Part shown: piece by piece, positions 50,661 to 61,442 of the stretch
Position numbering within the stretch: position 1 is the stretch's first letter
Layout of the letters: every line of letters begins with the position of its first letter
Assembly: GCF_038008685.1 (NCBI RefSeq)
Contig: NZ_JBBOZQ010000001.1
Coordinates: forward strand, 3,472,001-3,536,000
Direction: 5' to 3'
From: Lysinibacillus sp. FSL W8-0992
GTDB lineage: Bacteria > Bacillota > Bacilli > Bacillales_A > Planococcaceae
DNA: 64,000 bases
Made by a program: the position numbers and the translations under genes
The notes under the pieces: model-generated
The model's database searches: none
Told to the model about the DNA's origin: nothing
The model's input: only the letters and a program-made list of their open reading frames with translations

Positions 50661-50696
50661 AGAAAAGCCGCGTAGAAATTTCACTACGCGACTTTT
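50661..50696 (-). terminator. Terminator of ypmB-aspB-asnS
   Basis: Stem AAGTCGCGTAG (50694-50683) with CTACGCGGCTT (50675-50665, one G-T pair), then TTTTCTACTT on the minus strand. Confidence 0.85.
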
Positions 50697-50723
50697 AAAT
50701 TGTTTACGTTTGTTGCTAACCGA

Positions 50724-52019
50724 TTAAGGGTATAAACGGTTTAATAGACGTGGGAATGGAATAGTTTCGCGAATATGCTCTGTTCCAGAAATCCAAGCCA
50801 CTGTACGTTCTAGCCCTAAACCGAAGCCAGAATGTGGTACTGATCCTTGCTTGCGAAGCTCTAAGTACCATGCGTAAGCATCTAATGATAGATTATGTTC
50901 CTCAAGACGAGTTTTTAATAAATCATAGTCATGGATACGCTCTGAACCACCGATAATTTCCCCGTAGCCTTCTGGCGCAATTAAGTCGGCACATAATACT
51001 ACATCATCACGATCTGGATGTGGTTGCATGTAGAATGGTTTGATACCTGTTGGGTAACACGTAATGAATACAGGTTTGTCAAATGAATTCGCAATTGCTG
51101 TTTCATGTGGCGCACCGAAATCATCACCCCATTCAATGTCATCAAAACCTTGTTCATGTAATAGTTTAATGGCATCATCGTATGAAATACGCGGGAATGG
51201 CGCTTTAATATTTTGAAGCGTCGATGTATCACGACCAAGTCGCTCTAATTCTAGAGTACAGTTTGCCAGAACAGACTGCACAATATGCTCCACATATTGT
51301 TCTTGTACTTCTAAGTTTTCTTCGAATTCTACAAACGCCATTTCTGGCTCAATCATCCAAAACTCGATTAAGTGACGGCGTGTTTTAGATTTTTCAGCAC
51401 GGAACGTTGGACCGAATGAAAAAACTTTTCCTAATGCCATCGCAGCCGCTTCCATATAAAGCTGACCAGATTGAGAAAGGTAGGCATCTTCTTCAAAATA
51501 TTTTGTGTGGAATAGCTCAGAAGTACCTTCAGGTGCTGATCCAGTTAAAATTGGTGGGTCCATTTTTGTAAAGCCATTGTTGTTGAAAAATTCGTAAGTT
51601 GCACGAATAATTTCGTTACGAATTTTCATTACCGCGTGTTGTTTACGAGAACGTAACCATAAGTGGCGGTTATCCATTAAAAATTCAGGGCCATGCTCTT
51701 TTGGTGTAATTGGGAAATCTGTTGCTGCATGTAACACTTCAATTCCTGTTACTGCTAGCTCACAGCCGAAACTTGAACGTTCGTCTGCTTTCACCTCTCC
51801 AATAACGTACATCGAAGTTTCTTGCGTCATACCCTTTGCAATTGCAAAAATTTCTTCGCCTACTTCTTCTTTCACAACAACGCCCTGTACAAAGCCAGAA
51901 CCATCACGTAGTTGTAAGAAAGCAATTTTACCACTTGAACGTTTGTTAGCTAACCAAGCACCTAGCTTGACTGTTTCTCCGATATGCTGTGGCATATCTT
52001 GAATCATAATTTTTTTCAT
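50724..52019 (-). CDS. asnS: Asparaginyl-tRNA synthetase
   Basis: 431 aa, class IIb. The N-terminal OB-fold (about 15-100) binds the anticodon ([20 protein letters not shown]). Motif 2 is [20 protein letters not shown], and motif 3 is [14 protein letters not shown]. Only 28 bases separate it from aspB, too short for a T-box leader, so its expression depends on the upstream promoter. Same order as in B. subtilis. Confidence 0.97.
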   Translation of the reverse strand: MKKIMIQDMPQHIGETVKLGAWLANKRSSGKIAFLQLRDGSGFVQGVVVKEEVGEEIFAIAKGMTQETSMYVIGEVKADERSSFGCELAVTGIEVLHAATDFPITPKEHGPEFLMDNRHLWLRSRKQHAVMKIRNEIIRATYEFFNNNGFTKMDPPILTGSAPEGTSELFHTKYFEEDAYLSQSGQLYMEAAAMALGKVFSFGPTFRAEKSKTRRHLIEFWMIEPEMAFVEFEENLEVQEQYVEHIVQSVLANCTLELERLGRDTSTLQNIKAPFPRISYDDAIKLLHEQGFDDIEWGDDFGAPHETAIANSFDKPVFITCYPTGIKPFYMQPHPDRDDVVLCADLIAPEGYGEIIGGSERIHDYDLLKTRLEEHNLSLDAYAWYLELRKQGSVPHSGFGLGLERTVAWISGTEHIRETIPFPRLLNRLYP

Positions 52020-52047
52020 AGAAATCCTCCAAAGTTGGTTAGAAGGA

Positions 52048-53241
52048 TTAGTCTTGCCATTTTGATTTTACAAATGCATCAATACGACGGACTGCCTCTT
52101 CCAATAATTCTAAAGATGTAGCATAAGATAATCGCATAGTAGTTGGTGCACCAAAGCCAGAGCCTGGAATCACTGCTACGTTTGCTTCTGTTAAAATATC
52201 CGCAGCAAATGCATCGACTGAATCATAACCAGTATGTGCCATTGCTTCTGCTACATCTGGTAATAAATAAAATGCGCCTTGCGGTTTTAATACATTGAAG
52301 CCAGGAATTGCACTAACTTGTGGATAAATCTTCTCAAGACGAGATTCGAATGCTTGGCGCATTTCTTCTACTGTGTCCTGAGGTCCATTATACGCTTCCA
52401 CTGTTGCATATTGTGCAGTTGTTGTTGCGTTTGAAGTAGAGTGTGAAGCAAGGTCAGTCATTGGTTTAATAATGTCTGCATCACCTGCTGCATATCCGAT
52501 ACGCCAGCCTGTCATAGAGTGAGATTTTGCTACACCATTTACTACGATTGTACGTGCTTTCATTGCGTCTGAAAGTTGCGCAATTGAAAAATGCTCAATA
52601 CCATTGTATACAAGCTTCTCATAAATTTCATCTGACACGATTAAAATATCTTTTTCTTCTGCAACAGCAGCAAGTTCTGCTAGCTCGTCGCGAGAATAAA
52701 TCATACCAGATGGATTGCTTGGCGAGTTAATGATAACTGCTTTTGTTTTATCGGTAACAGCTGCACGTAATTGATCTGCAGTAATTTTATAGCCTTGTTC
52801 ACGTGTCCCTTCAACATATACTGGCACACCGCCTGCTAATTTCACTTGTTCTGGATACGATACCCAATAAGGGATAGGAATGATTACTTCATCGCCTTCA
52901 TTCAAAATTACTTGGAATAAAGTGTAAAGAATATGCTTTGCCCCAACGCCTACGATAACCTCGTTCGGTTTATATGTAAGATTGTTGTCGCGTTGAAGTT
53001 TATCAATAATAGCTTTCTTAAGCACTGGCAGACCGCCAGCAGGGGTATATTTAGTTAAACCTTTTTCCATAGATTCAATAGCCGCATCTAGAATATTGCG
53101 CGGTGTGTTAAAGTCGGGTTCACCAGCACCTAATCCTATTACGTCAATACCTTGCTCTTTTAATTCTTTTGCTTTTGCAGTAATTGCTAATGTTGAAGAT
53201 GGTGTTAAAGTTTTCACTCGGTCTGCTAATAATTTTTTCAT
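52048..53241 (-). CDS. aspB: Class I pyridoxal-phosphate aspartate aminotransferase
   Basis: 397 aa from ATG 53241, with AGAGGAGTAGATCCCGA upstream; a 24-codon longer frame exists but runs into ypmB. The PLP Lys is in [20 protein letters not shown] near residue 238; other family blocks are [44 protein letters not shown] and SDEIYEKL. Supplies aspartate next to asnS. Cotranscribed with ypmB. Confidence 0.96.
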   Translation of the reverse strand: MKKLLADRVKTLTPSSTLAITAKAKELKEQGIDVIGLGAGEPDFNTPRNILDAAIESMEKGLTKYTPAGGLPVLKKAIIDKLQRDNNLTYKPNEVIVGVGAKHILYTLFQVILNEGDEVIIPIPYWVSYPEQVKLAGGVPVYVEGTREQGYKITADQLRAAVTDKTKAVIINSPSNPSGMIYSRDELAELAAVAEEKDILIVSDEIYEKLVYNGIEHFSIAQLSDAMKARTIVVNGVAKSHSMTGWRIGYAAGDADIIKPMTDLASHSTSNATTTAQYATVEAYNGPQDTVEEMRQAFESRLEKIYPQVSAIPGFNVLKPQGAFYLLPDVAEAMAHTGYDSVDAFAADILTEANVAVIPGSGFGAPTTMRLSYATSLELLEEAVRRIDAFVKSKWQD

Positions 53242-53257
53242 TCGGGATCTACTCCTC

Positions 53258-53740
53258 TTATAAATTCTTAATGCGCTTCCACCAGTCGCCGTCCTTAAAT
53301 AAAATATAGACATAGTTGAGTTTATCGTGATTATTTAGGTAAGAAATTTCCCAAACAGCCCCTACCTCCTCATAGCCTAACTTCATATGAAGCACCTTTT
53401 GGACATTTCCTTCATTTTTAAAAACCGATAATGCTTGCTTTTCCGTAATACCATCTTTCAAAAATACTTCCTGAATGGAATCCTCTTCTAGATTCGTTGG
53501 AACAAAGACAGCCTTTTTGTCACCGTATTCGTCTACCCCGAACACAGTAACATACGAATGTTTGCCATTATATGTGTATGACTCCGTGACAATTGCTAGG
53601 GCTTTGGCATCAAGCGCCAACTGTTCAGCCTGTTCTTCAATTGAACTAAATGGAGCCTCGGCTTTCCAGAGTACTAAAATACTAATGACAAGTGACAAGG
53701 AAACCATAAAGACAGAAATGAAAATCAACCAGTTTTTCAT
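53258..53740 (-). CDS. ypmB: YpmB family membrane-anchored protein (DUF5590)
   Basis: 160 aa. One N-terminal membrane helix (WLIFISVFMVSLSLVISILV) is followed by an extracytoplasmic domain with a cystatin-like/PepSY-like fold (SYTYNGKHSYVTVFGVDEYG, GITEKQALSVFKNEGNVQKV, VWEISYLNNHDKLNYVYI). Position in front of aspB is conserved. The ATG overlaps the stop of a short upstream frame by 4 bases. Function unknown. Confidence 0.88.
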   Translation of the reverse strand: MKNWLIFISVFMVSLSLVISILVLWKAEAPFSSIEEQAEQLALDAKALAIVTESYTYNGKHSYVTVFGVDEYGDKKAVFVPTNLEEDSIQEVFLKDGITEKQALSVFKNEGNVQKVLHMKLGYEEVGAVWEISYLNNHDKLNYVYILFKDGDWWKRIKNL

Positions 53741-53847
53741 ATATTCACCTTATGTTTCACACCTAGCTTTTTTTTCGCTAAGAATGCCTGATATTTTTGT
53801 GTGTCTATAACTGCGCACACTTTCATTTTGCTTACCATTTTTGTCAA
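53737..53847 (-). CDS. Short reading frame in the ypmA position
   Basis: 36 codons from TTG 53847 (AGCAGG just upstream) or 33 from ATG 53838. Reads MTKMVSKMKVCAVIDTQKYQ and ends KLGVKHKVNI, overlapping ypmB by 4 bases, which favours translation. B. subtilis has the 56-aa ypmA here, but I see no sequence match. It may only serve to couple translation into ypmB. Confidence 0.45.
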   Translation of the reverse strand: MTKMVSKMKVCAVIDTQKYQAFLAKKKLGVKHKVNI

Positions 53848-54161
53848 CCTGCTTTCTTTCCTCATACCACAACATTATACACCAAAATTCTCTTGTCGTG
53901 TTTGCTAATTTCATTTATTGTACGTTGATAAACCAGCGTTTTCAAATGATTCGAGGAGTGATTTTCATTTTTTACTCTTCCACTTAAAAAGACTGTACTT
54001 TATCGTCAAAAGTTCCTATTTTTTTCACAGTAAAGAAAGGTGTATATTTGTAAAAAAATAACTTTTTTACTATACCCAAAAGGATAAAAGTCATATATAA
54101 ATATATTCCCACTGCCTTTTGTCGACAGTGGGAACGAGGCTATATCATTTGATAGACTTAT
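53848..54161. other. Intergenic stretch at the synteny break
   Basis: About 310 bases, AT-rich. Holds a hairpin ttcccactg (54105-54113) with cagtgggaa (54125-54133) as terminator of the GGDEF gene on the minus strand, and presumably the ypmB-aspB-asnS promoter. In B. subtilis dinG would be upstream of ypmA; it is absent here. Confidence 0.6.
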
Positions 54162-55583
54162 TTATAGTGAGCTGATGACATAGTTTGCACGACCATTATT
54201 TTTCGCTTTGTATAAGTTGCGGTCTGCCTGCTTAAAAAGCTGAATGTAATCATAATTTTCTTGGTCATTCATACAGGCGCCTAAACTAATCTTTAACGGA
54301 TAACTATCAAAGTCTTGTTCTACTTTTAAAGTTAAAATATAGGCATGTAGCTCCTTAATAAAGTCATTGATAAACAATTGATTGTCATGACGAAGACAAA
54401 CGATAAATTCATCTCCACCATAACGTATAATGACCGCATCTTCATTACGTAAAAAATCCCTTAATCCAGTAGCAAGGAGCTGTAGCACCATGTCACCCAA
54501 CAAGTGACCATACTTATCATTGTATGCTTTAAAATAGTCGATATCGAGGACAATGACGCAAACATATTGCTGAGAAATTTGTGCCTCCTTTAACCAATCA
54601 TTTAGCTCACTATCAAGAAAATGACGATTGAGGACACCAGTTAAAGGGTCATAGAGTGCCCTTTTTTCCAGTTTCTCTTTTTGTCTATTAAAATCTAAGT
54701 TCATCACTTGCTGAAGCAGATTGTCAGCACTCATTTTTTCTGTAAGTTCTATATAAGCTCGTTGCACATCAAAAATCTCATTTCGGTAATCCAATTGATA
54801 GAGAACGTTTAACAGCATACGCATGACCCTTTTTGTAATTGGATTATCGCCATATGATTGCGCTAAATCTATCGCTTGCTTATAATATTTCACCGCTTCT
54901 TCTAGCTTTTGTTGATGTTCATATAAAAAGCCATAGCCAAACAAGGCGGCTACCTTTTCTCGTTTATGATTTTGAATAATATCCGAATTCAATGTATGAT
55001 CCAATAATGCTTGACCAGTGACAAAATCGCCCTCTAGAATATATACATCAGCCATATTATTATTAATGCGGATTTCTTGTAGCTTCGCCAATTCAGGCTG
55101 TGTTTTCTCAAGCTCCTTATTATAATTCCTTGCAATTAATGCAGCATTAAGCGCTTCCTGATAACAGCCATTTTCAACTTCAAGATAACACAGATTGCTA
55201 TAGCAACGTACAAGCATTTTAATATCTTTTAGCTGTGTAGCAAATTCAATCGATTTTTTGGTCATTTCCACTGTTTTTTCTCTGACACCAACTAAATCGT
55301 ATATTAAAGACATAACAAGATAATAATTCATAAAATCCTTTGTCGTGCCGTACTTTTGGCAGCACGCCTCATAGTCATGGATGTGGCTCACCATGCTTAA
55401 TGTATCGCCTAGAGCATGATGAATTAATATTTTTTGGAAGAATAAATCTAGTCCATGCTTATGATTATCATTTTCTAATGCTACTAAAAGTCCCTGTTCA
55501 GCAAGATTTAGAGCTTCTGTTAAACGCCCTTTCGTCCGCATTTCCATGATTGTTTTATTTAATTCTTCTAATGTTAACTCCAA
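54162..55583 (-). CDS. TPR-repeat diguanylate cyclase
   Basis: 473 aa, cytosolic. Residues 1-290 consist of TPR-like helix pairs (LNKTIMEMRTKGRLTEALNL, LFGYGFLYEHQQKLEEAVKY, YKQAIDLAQSYGDNP). Residues 305-470 form a GGDEF domain: ALYDPLTGVLNRHFLDSEL, VLDIDYFKAYNDKYGHLLGD and VIIRYGGDEFIVCL. The active site is intact; an I-site RxxD is not evident. The TPR part presumably senses a protein or peptide. Monocistronic; TTG/ATG start near 55583 with weak ribosome binding site. Confidence 0.88.
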   Translation of the reverse strand: MELTLEELNKTIMEMRTKGRLTEALNLAEQGLLVALENDNHKHGLDLFFQKILIHHALGDTLSMVSHIHDYEACCQKYGTTKDFMNYYLVMSLIYDLVGVREKTVEMTKKSIEFATQLKDIKMLVRCYSNLCYLEVENGCYQEALNAALIARNYNKELEKTQPELAKLQEIRINNNMADVYILEGDFVTGQALLDHTLNSDIIQNHKREKVAALFGYGFLYEHQQKLEEAVKYYKQAIDLAQSYGDNPITKRVMRMLLNVLYQLDYRNEIFDVQRAYIELTEKMSADNLLQQVMNLDFNRQKEKLEKRALYDPLTGVLNRHFLDSELNDWLKEAQISQQYVCVIVLDIDYFKAYNDKYGHLLGDMVLQLLATGLRDFLRNEDAVIIRYGGDEFIVCLRHDNQLFINDFIKELHAYILTLKVEQDFDSYPLKISLGACMNDQENYDYIQLFKQADRNLYKAKNNGRANYVISSL

Positions 55584-56039
55584 ATAATCACCACTTCTCT
55601 ATGCTCGGAATTTTCCTTATCCTTAATACTTTAATGTAGCAGTTAGCTTATACATCAATTATAAGCGAAGTCCATGTCCTCGTCCGTCATTTCAAGCATA
55701 TCCCATAAATTACTAAATATATCGAATGATAATATTTTAGAATGGAGTGCACGCCATGTTCTATAGTCACAAAAAACGAAGCAATTTTATTTGATTGAAA
55801 TGACATTTCACCTGTCTTCGCGATTACCTTTAATCTTTACTCCATCAACTTACTTCCGTTTACGTGTAATTAATACAGGGCTAGAATAACAGCTTATTTG
55901 CAGGAATTTTTTACATTCAATATTTTTTTATATATATTAGCACAAATAATTCCATTATTGTCCTCGTTTCTCATTGTTTTTACCCATATATTGTAGTTGA
56001 TTGAGTATTTTTTTGTAAAAACGTGAGGGACGTGATGTT
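55584..56039. other. Intergenic stretch before the laccase gene
   Basis: 456 bases, no gene seen. A catatatt box at 55985 could be the -10 element (CATAnnnT) of a SigE/SigK-type sporulation promoter for the multicopper oxidase, but the -35 side is not convincing. The left part holds the promoter side of the TPR-GGDEF gene. Confidence 0.45.
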
Positions 56040-57908
56040 GTGAATAAAAATATTAATCCATCAGATCCAGCAACAATTCCTAAATTTGTAGATGAACTAC
56101 CGAAGCCTGTTACTGCAAAGCCAAAATACAGTAGCGGCCAGCCGAAGAAAGAATATTATGAGTTGCAGATGATGGAAGCGGAACATTGTTTTCATAAAAA
56201 CTTTCCGAAATCCACTATTTGGGGATATAACGGACTTTACCCAGGACCAACCATTGAGGCCTCAAAAGACAAAACGATTTATGTCAAATACAAAAATCAA
56301 TTACCTTTAAAGCATTTTTTACCTGTAGATTTTACTCTCCATGCAGCCAATGATTCACAAGAGGTTAGAACGGTAACACATCTTCACGGAGCCAACGTTG
56401 ATTGGGAAAGTGATGGTCATCCGGAAGCTTGGTATACAAGAGACTTTGTGTATACTGGTCCGAAATTCAATAAAGAAATACATGAATACACGAATCATCA
56501 GCCAGGTACAACGTTGTGGTATCATGACCACGCAATGGCATTAACGCGCTTAAATGTTTACGCAGGTCTTGCAGGTTTCTACTTGCTTCGAGATACAATT
56601 GAGGAGCGCTCAAACTTACCGTGCGGTGATTATGAATATCCACTATTAATTGCGGATAGATCCTTTAATGAAGATGGCTCTCTCTTCTATCCTGATGAAC
56701 CACCTTTCCCCGTGCCAGTTCATCCATCGATTACACCAGGCTTTGTGGGAAATACAATTGTTGTGAATGGTAAAGTATGGCCTTATTTAAATGTTGAGCC
56801 TCGGAAATATCGTTTCCGTTTTCTAAATGGCTCGAATAGAAGAGGCTATGTCATCAGCCTTTCTAATGAGCAGCCTATGATCCAGCTTGGAACAGATGGT
56901 GGTTTTTTAACAACCCCTAACGAAATTTACTCTGTGGAATTATTGCCTGCTGAAAGAACGGATGTCATTATTGACTTTTCAAAGTGTGAAGGCCAGGAAA
57001 TAACATTAATTAATGGGGATACAGATTTTGTTGACGAGCATACGAGCGTAATTATGCAATTTAAAGTGAATTGCCCACTGCGCTGTGAAGATACGAGCGA
57101 AATTCCTGAAAGGCTTGCCGTTTCAATGGATTTACATCCGCACCATGCACATATTGAACGCAACTTACCTTTAAGTGCGTCGACAGATGATTTTGGAAGA
57201 CCAATGCTATTATTAAATGACCGTATGTACCATGATCCTGCAACTGAAAAGCCAGCTCTTGATAGTATAGAAGTCTGGAATTTTATTAATGCCACTCCAT
57301 TTATACACCCTATCCATCTACATTTAATCCAATTTAAAATACTTGAACGACGGCCATTCGATGTGGAGCTTTATCAAAATGAAGGAAGGCTTGAATTTAC
57401 TGGTCCAGCTGAAGAACCACGTGACTTTGAGAGAGGCTGGAAAGATACTGTGAAAGCTGATGCAGGGAAGGTTACAAAGATTATTATGCATTGGAAAGAC
57501 CATATCGGAAATTACATGTGGCATTGCCATTTTCTTGAGCACGAGGATCATGATATGATGCGACCAATCCTAGTGATGAAAGATGTTCATCCCGTATCGG
57601 AGCCACATATCGAAATAGAGCATACTCCAACAAACCATAGTGCCACAGTAACAGCAATTCCAACTAATAATGAGAACACTGCCCCGCTTTTGAATAGTAC
57701 TCATAGCATTGCTACGACAACCGATCCAACACAGCATGCACCTACAGTGGCTAACAAGCATGATTTGTCAGTTACTAAAGAGACATTGCCACACGATGCC
57801 ATTCATACACAAAATGTCTCACAGTTTGTACCTCAACCAATTTATCCTTCAAAAAGAAGCCAAGCACAACCTAATATGGCAAGTAGATGGCGGAGAAGAC
57901 GGTCGTAG
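56040..57908 (+). CDS. cotA: CotA-like multicopper oxidase (laccase) with extended C-terminus
   Basis: 622 aa; CotA of B. subtilis has about 513. Three cupredoxin domains with all four copper-ligand clusters: HLHGANV, WYHDHAM, HPIHLHL and WHCHFLEHEDHDMM, the last including the T1 Cys and axial Met. There is no signal peptide, as in spore-coat CotA. The extra roughly 105 residues after VMKDVHPVSEPH are rich in Thr, His, Asn and Pro, with an Arg-rich end (MASRWRRRRS); such a tail is not part of the fold and may anchor the enzyme. GTG start after gagggacgtgatgtt. Monocistronic with a terminator. Confidence 0.9.
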   Translation: MNKNINPSDPATIPKFVDELPKPVTAKPKYSSGQPKKEYYELQMMEAEHCFHKNFPKSTIWGYNGLYPGPTIEASKDKTIYVKYKNQLPLKHFLPVDFTLHAANDSQEVRTVTHLHGANVDWESDGHPEAWYTRDFVYTGPKFNKEIHEYTNHQPGTTLWYHDHAMALTRLNVYAGLAGFYLLRDTIEERSNLPCGDYEYPLLIADRSFNEDGSLFYPDEPPFPVPVHPSITPGFVGNTIVVNGKVWPYLNVEPRKYRFRFLNGSNRRGYVISLSNEQPMIQLGTDGGFLTTPNEIYSVELLPAERTDVIIDFSKCEGQEITLINGDTDFVDEHTSVIMQFKVNCPLRCEDTSEIPERLAVSMDLHPHHAHIERNLPLSASTDDFGRPMLLLNDRMYHDPATEKPALDSIEVWNFINATPFIHPIHLHLIQFKILERRPFDVELYQNEGRLEFTGPAEEPRDFERGWKDTVKADAGKVTKIIMHWKDHIGNYMWHCHFLEHEDHDMMRPILVMKDVHPVSEPHIEIEHTPTNHSATVTAIPTNNENTAPLLNSTHSIATTTDPTQHAPTVANKHDLSVTKETLPHDAIHTQNVSQFVPQPIYPSKRSQAQPNMASRWRRRRS

Positions 57909-57942
57909 TAATCTGCATCTTGCCTGTATAATGCCAAATAAA

Positions 57943-57985
57943 AAACCGAGGTATTTGACGTTCACACTGTCGAATACCTCGGTTT
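57943..57985. terminator. Bidirectional terminator between laccase and MerR genes
   Basis: Seventeen-bp nearly perfect stem (57943-57959 with 57969-57985, around ccgaggtatt). An A-run precedes the stem, and gtaaaattt follows it. Confidence 0.85.
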
Positions 57986-58017
57986 GTAAAATTTGATAGG
58001 TTTAGCTACCTCACTCC

Positions 58018-58794
58018 TCATCTCTCACTTCGCTCCAATTGAATGACAGGCAATAATAAATCTAATTGTGTAAAGTCCTCCCCTCGGTACCACTCGAGAA
58101 TTGAACGGGTTGGCACCCAACTATGTTCGAGGGCATATTGTAGTAATTTTTGATACCCCTCTTTTATTTCCGTCAGATGCTCTTTGAATGGTAGCGCTAG
58201 ACAGATACAAGCAGGCATATGTTCGATAAAATCAACGTCCGCTAATCCATCTATATTTGTATGTTCTGTTACACCAAAACCGATTTGTACTTTTATCACA
58301 TCTTGTCCTGATAAATAATTTACATAATAGCTGTTAATTTGAATATTGTTTTGCTTTAATTCATTGGCTCTTTTCGCAAAATGCTCTCCAAACTTCCCCA
58401 TTGTGGATTGCTCAATGAACCAAATTATTTTTTCTTTGTTTTTATCGATTAGATAGATATCCTCTCGAATGGAATCACTTTCTAAAAACCTTAAGCTAAC
58501 ATCGATGAGCTCCCGTTTTTTCCTTAAAGTACGAATCCAATTATCCATCATTGTTTGACGAGCTACTTCGTCATTTTCTAGTAAATAATGTTGTATGTCC
58601 TTAATAGGTACGTCTGCTATACGCAAAGTGGTAATCAATTTCACTATTGCAATTTGATGCGTTGCATATACGCGATATCCATTTCCACTCCGTCCTACTG
58701 GCAACAATAAATTTTTCGATTCATAAAAACGCAACGTACTTTTTGAAATTCCTGTTCTATTTGAAAATTCCTGAATGGTCATATAGTTATGCAA
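58018..58794 (-). CDS. MerR-family regulator with effector-binding domain
   Basis: 258 aa from TTG 58794 (AAAGGTG upstream); ATG 58782 (MTIQEF) is an alternative. N-terminal MerR winged helix: MTIQEFSNRTGISKSTLRFY, ESKNLLLPVGRSGNGYRVYA, then a dimerisation helix. The C-terminal part (about 110-258) resembles GyrI-like/BmrR-type ligand-binding domains (YYVNYLSGQDVIKVQIGFGV, IEHMPACICLALPFKEHL). It is divergent from an ABC exporter with 180 bases between, so it is probably a drug-responsive regulator of that exporter. Confidence 0.85.
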   Translation of the reverse strand: MHNYMTIQEFSNRTGISKSTLRFYESKNLLLPVGRSGNGYRVYATHQIAIVKLITTLRIADVPIKDIQHYLLENDEVARQTMMDNWIRTLRKKRELIDVSLRFLESDSIREDIYLIDKNKEKIIWFIEQSTMGKFGEHFAKRANELKQNNIQINSYYVNYLSGQDVIKVQIGFGVTEHTNIDGLADVDFIEHMPACICLALPFKEHLTEIKEGYQKLLQYALEHSWVPTRSILEWYRGEDFTQLDLLLPVIQLERSER

Positions 58795-58992
58795 GAGCGA
58801 CACACCTTTCAATTTCCATAATAAACCTTCTAGTTACTTGAAGGTCAAGAATTTTTCTGAATTGTTTGAGTGCCTGTCACTCTAATTTAGCACGCTATTT
58901 TCATTTCATATTCAGTTCATAAATGCATGCTATAGTAAAGTCACACAAACAATGATTCTATTGTTTACCGTAATCAAGGAGGATAATTATTA

Positions 58993-60744
58993 ATGAATAA
59001 TACTACAACTAAAGAAGTACCAATAAAAAATTGGCGGCGCTTTGTGGGGCTTGTAAAACAGGCGCAACCACCGATGCTTTTGTTAATAATAGCTTTATGT
59101 ATGAGTATAGCGACCACTGGCGTAGGATTTATCGTGCCACTGTTCACTAAAAAATTAGTAGATGGCTTTTCGTTACAATCCCTTAATTATTGGCAAATTA
59201 TTTTACTAGGAATAGCTTTTATCGTGCAAGCCATCGCCAGTGGACTTTCCATTTATTTTTTAAATCGCGTTGGTCATCAGGTTGTGGCAAAATTGAGAGA
59301 TCAATTATGGCGCAAATTGCTCCATTTACCAATCCCTTATTATGATGATAACGATACTGGTGAGACGTTAAGTCGTGTAACAAATGACACAGCTGTAGTA
59401 AAAGAGCTAATAACTGAACATCTTGCAAATTGTTTAACAGGTGTTATTTCGATTGTCGGTTCTGTCATCATTCTATTATTTTTAGATTGGAAAATGACAT
59501 TAGTTATGCTCATTGCTGTTCCTCTCGCGATGATTATTTTAATGCTATTAGGAAAGCGTATGTTTGTCATTTCAAAAGGTATGCAAGACGAAACCGCTAA
59601 ATTTACCGCTATTCTCAATCAAGTGTTGCCTGAGACACGTTTAGTAAAAGCTTCAAATGCTGAGAATATCGAATATGAACGTGGCAAAAAAGGCATTACT
59701 AATCTATTTAATTTCGGTCTGAAAGAAGCAAAAATCCATGCACTTATTTCACCTTTAATTTCATTCGTACTAATGAGTGTGCTTGTAGCAATCATTGGCT
59801 ATGGCGGTGTTCGTGTTTCATCTGGTGAACTTACAGCTGGTGATATGGTTGCCTTTATTTTATATTTAATTCAAATCATTATGCCGATGACGCAATTAAC
59901 GATGTTCTTTACCCAGCTCCAAAAAGCGATGGGCGCTACAGAACGTATCAGTGCATTACTTGAGCATGAAGAAGAAAACATTTATGAAGGACGACAATTA
60001 GATACTGTACATGAACCAATCCATGTTCAAAATGTAGATTTTGCTTATGGAGAGGAACCAATTTTATCAAACATCAACTTTACAATTGAGCCAGGTAAAG
60101 TCACAGCCATTGTCGGGCCGAGTGGCGGAGGAAAGACGACGACTTTTGCGCTGTTAGAACGCTACTATCAACCAACAAATGGCTTGATTACACTTGGCGA
60201 TACACCGATCGATACATTTTCACTTCATTCGTGGAGAAATCAAATTGGCTATGTCGCACAAGAAAGTGCGCTTCTATCAGGAACGATTCGTGAAAATATT
60301 TGTTACGGCATTGCCCGAGCTGTTTCAGACGAGGAACTTGAACGAGTGGCAAAAATGGCCTACGCCGATCAATTTATCAATGAACTGCCAGATAAATTTA
60401 ACACCGAGGTCGGCGAACGAGGAATAAAGCTTTCAGGTGGACAACGACAACGAATTTCGATTGCGAGAGCCTTGTTACGTAATCCTCAAATTTTAATGCT
60501 AGATGAAGCGACTTCTAGCCTTGATAGTAATTCAGAAATTTACGTACAAAAAGCACTGGATAATTTAATGCAAGGACGAACAACACTCGTAATCGCCCAC
60601 CGTCTTTCTACTGTCGTAGATGCCGACCAAATATTATTTATAGAGAAAGGCCATATCACAGGCTGTGGGACACATGATACATTATTTGAAACACACGATA
60701 TGTATAGAGAGTTTGCTAAACAACAATTGCGCATTAAAGATTAA
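58993..60744 (+). CDS. ABC exporter, fused permease and ATPase (BmrA/LmrA type)
   Basis: 583 aa half-transporter. Six membrane helices (about 25-320) and a nucleotide-binding domain (340-575) with Walker [22 protein letters not shown]-loop [17 protein letters not shown], signature [16 protein letters not shown], Walker [13 protein letters not shown] and H-loop VIAHRLS. It acts as a homodimer; multidrug or lipid-linked export is likely. ATG with aaggaggataattatta. A two-component system follows 20 bases downstream and is probably cotranscribed. Confidence 0.93.
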   Translation: MNNTTTKEVPIKNWRRFVGLVKQAQPPMLLLIIALCMSIATTGVGFIVPLFTKKLVDGFSLQSLNYWQIILLGIAFIVQAIASGLSIYFLNRVGHQVVAKLRDQLWRKLLHLPIPYYDDNDTGETLSRVTNDTAVVKELITEHLANCLTGVISIVGSVIILLFLDWKMTLVMLIAVPLAMIILMLLGKRMFVISKGMQDETAKFTAILNQVLPETRLVKASNAENIEYERGKKGITNLFNFGLKEAKIHALISPLISFVLMSVLVAIIGYGGVRVSSGELTAGDMVAFILYLIQIIMPMTQLTMFFTQLQKAMGATERISALLEHEEENIYEGRQLDTVHEPIHVQNVDFAYGEEPILSNINFTIEPGKVTAIVGPSGGGKTTTFALLERYYQPTNGLITLGDTPIDTFSLHSWRNQIGYVAQESALLSGTIRENICYGIARAVSDEELERVAKMAYADQFINELPDKFNTEVGERGIKLSGGQRQRISIARALLRNPQILMLDEATSSLDSNSEIYVQKALDNLMQGRTTLVIAHRLSTVVDADQILFIEKGHITGCGTHDTLFETHDMYREFAKQQLRIKD

Positions 60745-60764
60745 AGACGAAAGGATTTGTTATC

Positions 60765-61442
60765 ATGACAAAACTATTAGTTGTGGATGATGATGACCAT
60801 ATTAGAGAATTAGTAAAAGTATTTTTACAAAATGAAGGTTTTGACGTAATTGAAGCATTGGACGGTGTAGATGCACTGTCCAAATTGGATACAGAAAAAA
60901 TCGACATGGTGATTATGGACATTATGATGCCTAAAATGGACGGTTGGCAATTATGTAAGGAAATCCGGACATTTAACAGTGATTTACCGATTTTGATGCT
61001 AACCGCTAAAGGTGAAACAGCACAGAAGGTAAAAGGATTTAACCTAGGGACAGACGATTATTTAGTCAAACCATTTGAGCCTGTCGAATTAATTGTTCGC
61101 GTTAAATCCATTTTAAAACGGTATCGTATTGCGCTCTCTCAAACGATTGAAATTGGAAATGTTAAAATGAATCGCCATACATATGAACTATTGTATGACG
61201 GTGAAAGCACTACGTTACGTCTAAAAGAATTCGACCTATTATTTACATTAGCAAGTTATGCGGGAAAGACATTTTCCCGTGAGCAGCTAATTGAAGAAAT
61301 TTGGGGATTTGACTATGAAGGCGATGAACGTACTGTAGATGTTCATATTAAAAGGTTGCGTGAACGATTCCCTGAAGAAAAAAGTGGCTTCTCTATCCGT
61401 ACGATTCGTGGACTTGGCTATCGCTTGGAATTAGCACTATGA
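60765..61442 (+). CDS. OmpR-family response regulator
   Basis: 225 aa. The receiver (1-118) has the acidic pair in VVDDDDHIRELV, phospho-Asp in MVIMDIMMPKMDGWQLCKEI and Lys in YLVKPFEPVEL. The winged-helix DNA-binding domain spans about 130-222 (LKEFDLLFTLASYAGKTFSR, GDERTVDVHIKRLRERFPE, IRTIRGLGYRLE). RBS cgaaaggatttgttatc. Overlaps the kinase start by 4 bases. Likely target is the preceding ABC exporter operon, by position only. Confidence 0.95.
   Translation: MTKLLVVDDDDHIRELVKVFLQNEGFDVIEALDGVDALSKLDTEKIDMVIMDIMMPKMDGWQLCKEIRTFNSDLPILMLTAKGETAQKVKGFNLGTDDYLVKPFEPVELIVRVKSILKRYRIALSQTIEIGNVKMNRHTYELLYDGESTTLRLKEFDLLFTLASYAGKTFSREQLIEEIWGFDYEGDERTVDVHIKRLRERFPEEKSGFSIRTIRGLGYRLELAL

Noticed and set aside
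52020-52047. T-box leader of asnS
   Set aside because: The gap between aspB and asnS is only 28 bases.
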